Of a stretch of 7,041 nt of DNA, positions 6,675 through 7,041 are shown piece after piece (position 1 is the first letter of the stretch; each line of letters opens with the position of its first letter). Below the pieces are notes generated by a model. It did no database searches and was not told the DNA's origin. It saw only the letters and a program-made list of their open reading frames with translations. Origin of the DNA: Lysobacterales bacterium (GTDB lineage Bacteria > Pseudomonadota > Gammaproteobacteria > Xanthomonadales > Rhodanobacteraceae); assembly GCA_013298265.1 (NCBI GenBank), contig JAAFHE010000195.1, positions 1-7,041 on the forward strand. The letters run 5' to 3'. The translations under genes and the position numbers were made by a program.

Positions 6675-7040
6675 TTACTGCGCCGGACGGTAGCGCAAGG
6701 TGAGGAAGTAGCTGCGGCCGGCCTGGTTGTAGAACGTGGCCGTCTCGTAGTTGTGGTCGGCCACGTTGGAGACTCGGCCTTGCAGCAGCCAGTCGGGCGA
6801 GAACGCGTATTCGGCGCGCAGATCGAGCGTGGCGTAGCCGCCGAGGCGACGCGTGTTGCCGAGATCGTCGTAGCGCTTGCCCTGGGCATCGACCGTCGCG
6901 CCGATGCGCAACGCACCGAAACGGCGGTCGAGGTCGATGCGACCGGACTGGCGCGCGCGGCGCGGCAGCACGTTGCCGTCGTTGCTGCCGCCGGAGGCAT
7001 TTTCCGGATCGAGCAGGGTCAGGCTGGTATTGAGTGCCCA
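6675..7040 (-). CDS. btuB: TonB-dependent vitamin B12 outer-membrane receptor BtuB, C-terminal part
   Basis: This is the C-terminal 121 residues of a TonB-dependent beta-barrel receptor; the 5' part lies beyond the right edge. The visible strands are ALNTSLTLLDPENASGG, LPRRARQSGRIDLDRRFGA, LRIGATVDAQGKRYDD, GGYATLDLRAEYAFSPDWLL, QGRVSNVADHNYETATFYN and GRSYFLTLRYRPAQ. Alternating hydrophobic and polar residues, and the motif of a barrel strand followed by NVADHNYET and a final GRSYFLTLRY strand, are typical of BtuB-class receptors. BtuB binds cobalamin on the cell surface and imports it using TonB energy. The last residues are RPAQ, so the usual terminal aromatic of barrel proteins is not the final residue; Phe and Tyr lie a few residues earlier. 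Assignment to BtuB, as opposed to another TonB receptor, rests on sequence resemblance and on the adjoining btuM and cobO. Confidence 0.88.
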   Translation of the reverse strand, partial: WALNTSLTLLDPENASGGSNDGNVLPRRARQSGRIDLDRRFGALRIGATVDAQGKRYDDLGNTRRLGGYATLDLRAEYAFSPDWLLQGRVSNVADHNYETATFYNQAGRSYFLTLRYRPAQ

Positions 7041-7041
7041 G

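Overview
The window carries a late-pathway cobalamin (vitamin B12) uptake, adenosylation and nucleotide-loop assembly cluster. Every supported gene lies on the minus strand, so transcription runs from the right edge to the left. The base composition is high GC, Shine-Dalgarno sites are clear, and an outer-membrane BtuB receptor is present. This indicates a Gram-negative, most likely a proteobacterium. From memory, the order resembles the Pseudomonas aeruginosa cob cluster, but species cannot be fixed from the sequence.

Layout in the direction of transcription: (1) the C-terminal 121 codons of btuB (TonB-dependent B12 receptor) enter at the right edge; (2) a strong GC hairpin follows its stop; (3) btuM is a six-helix inner-membrane B12 protein carrying the family's cysteine; (4) cobO (corrinoid adenosyltransferase) overlaps btuM by one base; (5) a 372-bp gap of lower GC holds a 150-bp element built from five consecutive hairpins, with near-identical inverted ends and a flanking CTAA direct repeat, followed by about 220 bp without a recognisable gene; (6) cbiB (adenosylcobinamide-phosphate synthase) probably starts at a GTG; (7) one long gene encodes threonine-phosphate decarboxylase (CobD) fused to cobyric acid synthase (CobQ); (8) cobU is full length by homology but interrupted by an in-frame TAA at codon 133; (9) cobT starts on the overlap TAATG and runs off the left edge.

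How they work together: BtuB brings corrinoids across the outer membrane and BtuM is implicated at the inner membrane. CobO adds the 5'-deoxyadenosyl ligand. CobQ amidates to adenosylcobyric acid, while CobD makes aminopropanol phosphate. CbiB joins these two products. CobU activates the result to adenosylcobinamide-GDP, and CobT activates dimethylbenzimidazole as its ribotide. CobS, the final condensing enzyme, is not in the window. The CobD-CobQ fusion makes both CbiB substrates in one polypeptide and is encoded immediately after cbiB.

The points most worth a second look are the nonsense codon in cobU, the CobD-CobQ fusion, and the hairpin-built putative mobile element placed at the cobO stop codon. 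I found no RNA genes, CRISPR array or convincing B12 riboswitch; a riboswitch for this operon would be expected upstream of btuB, outside the window.
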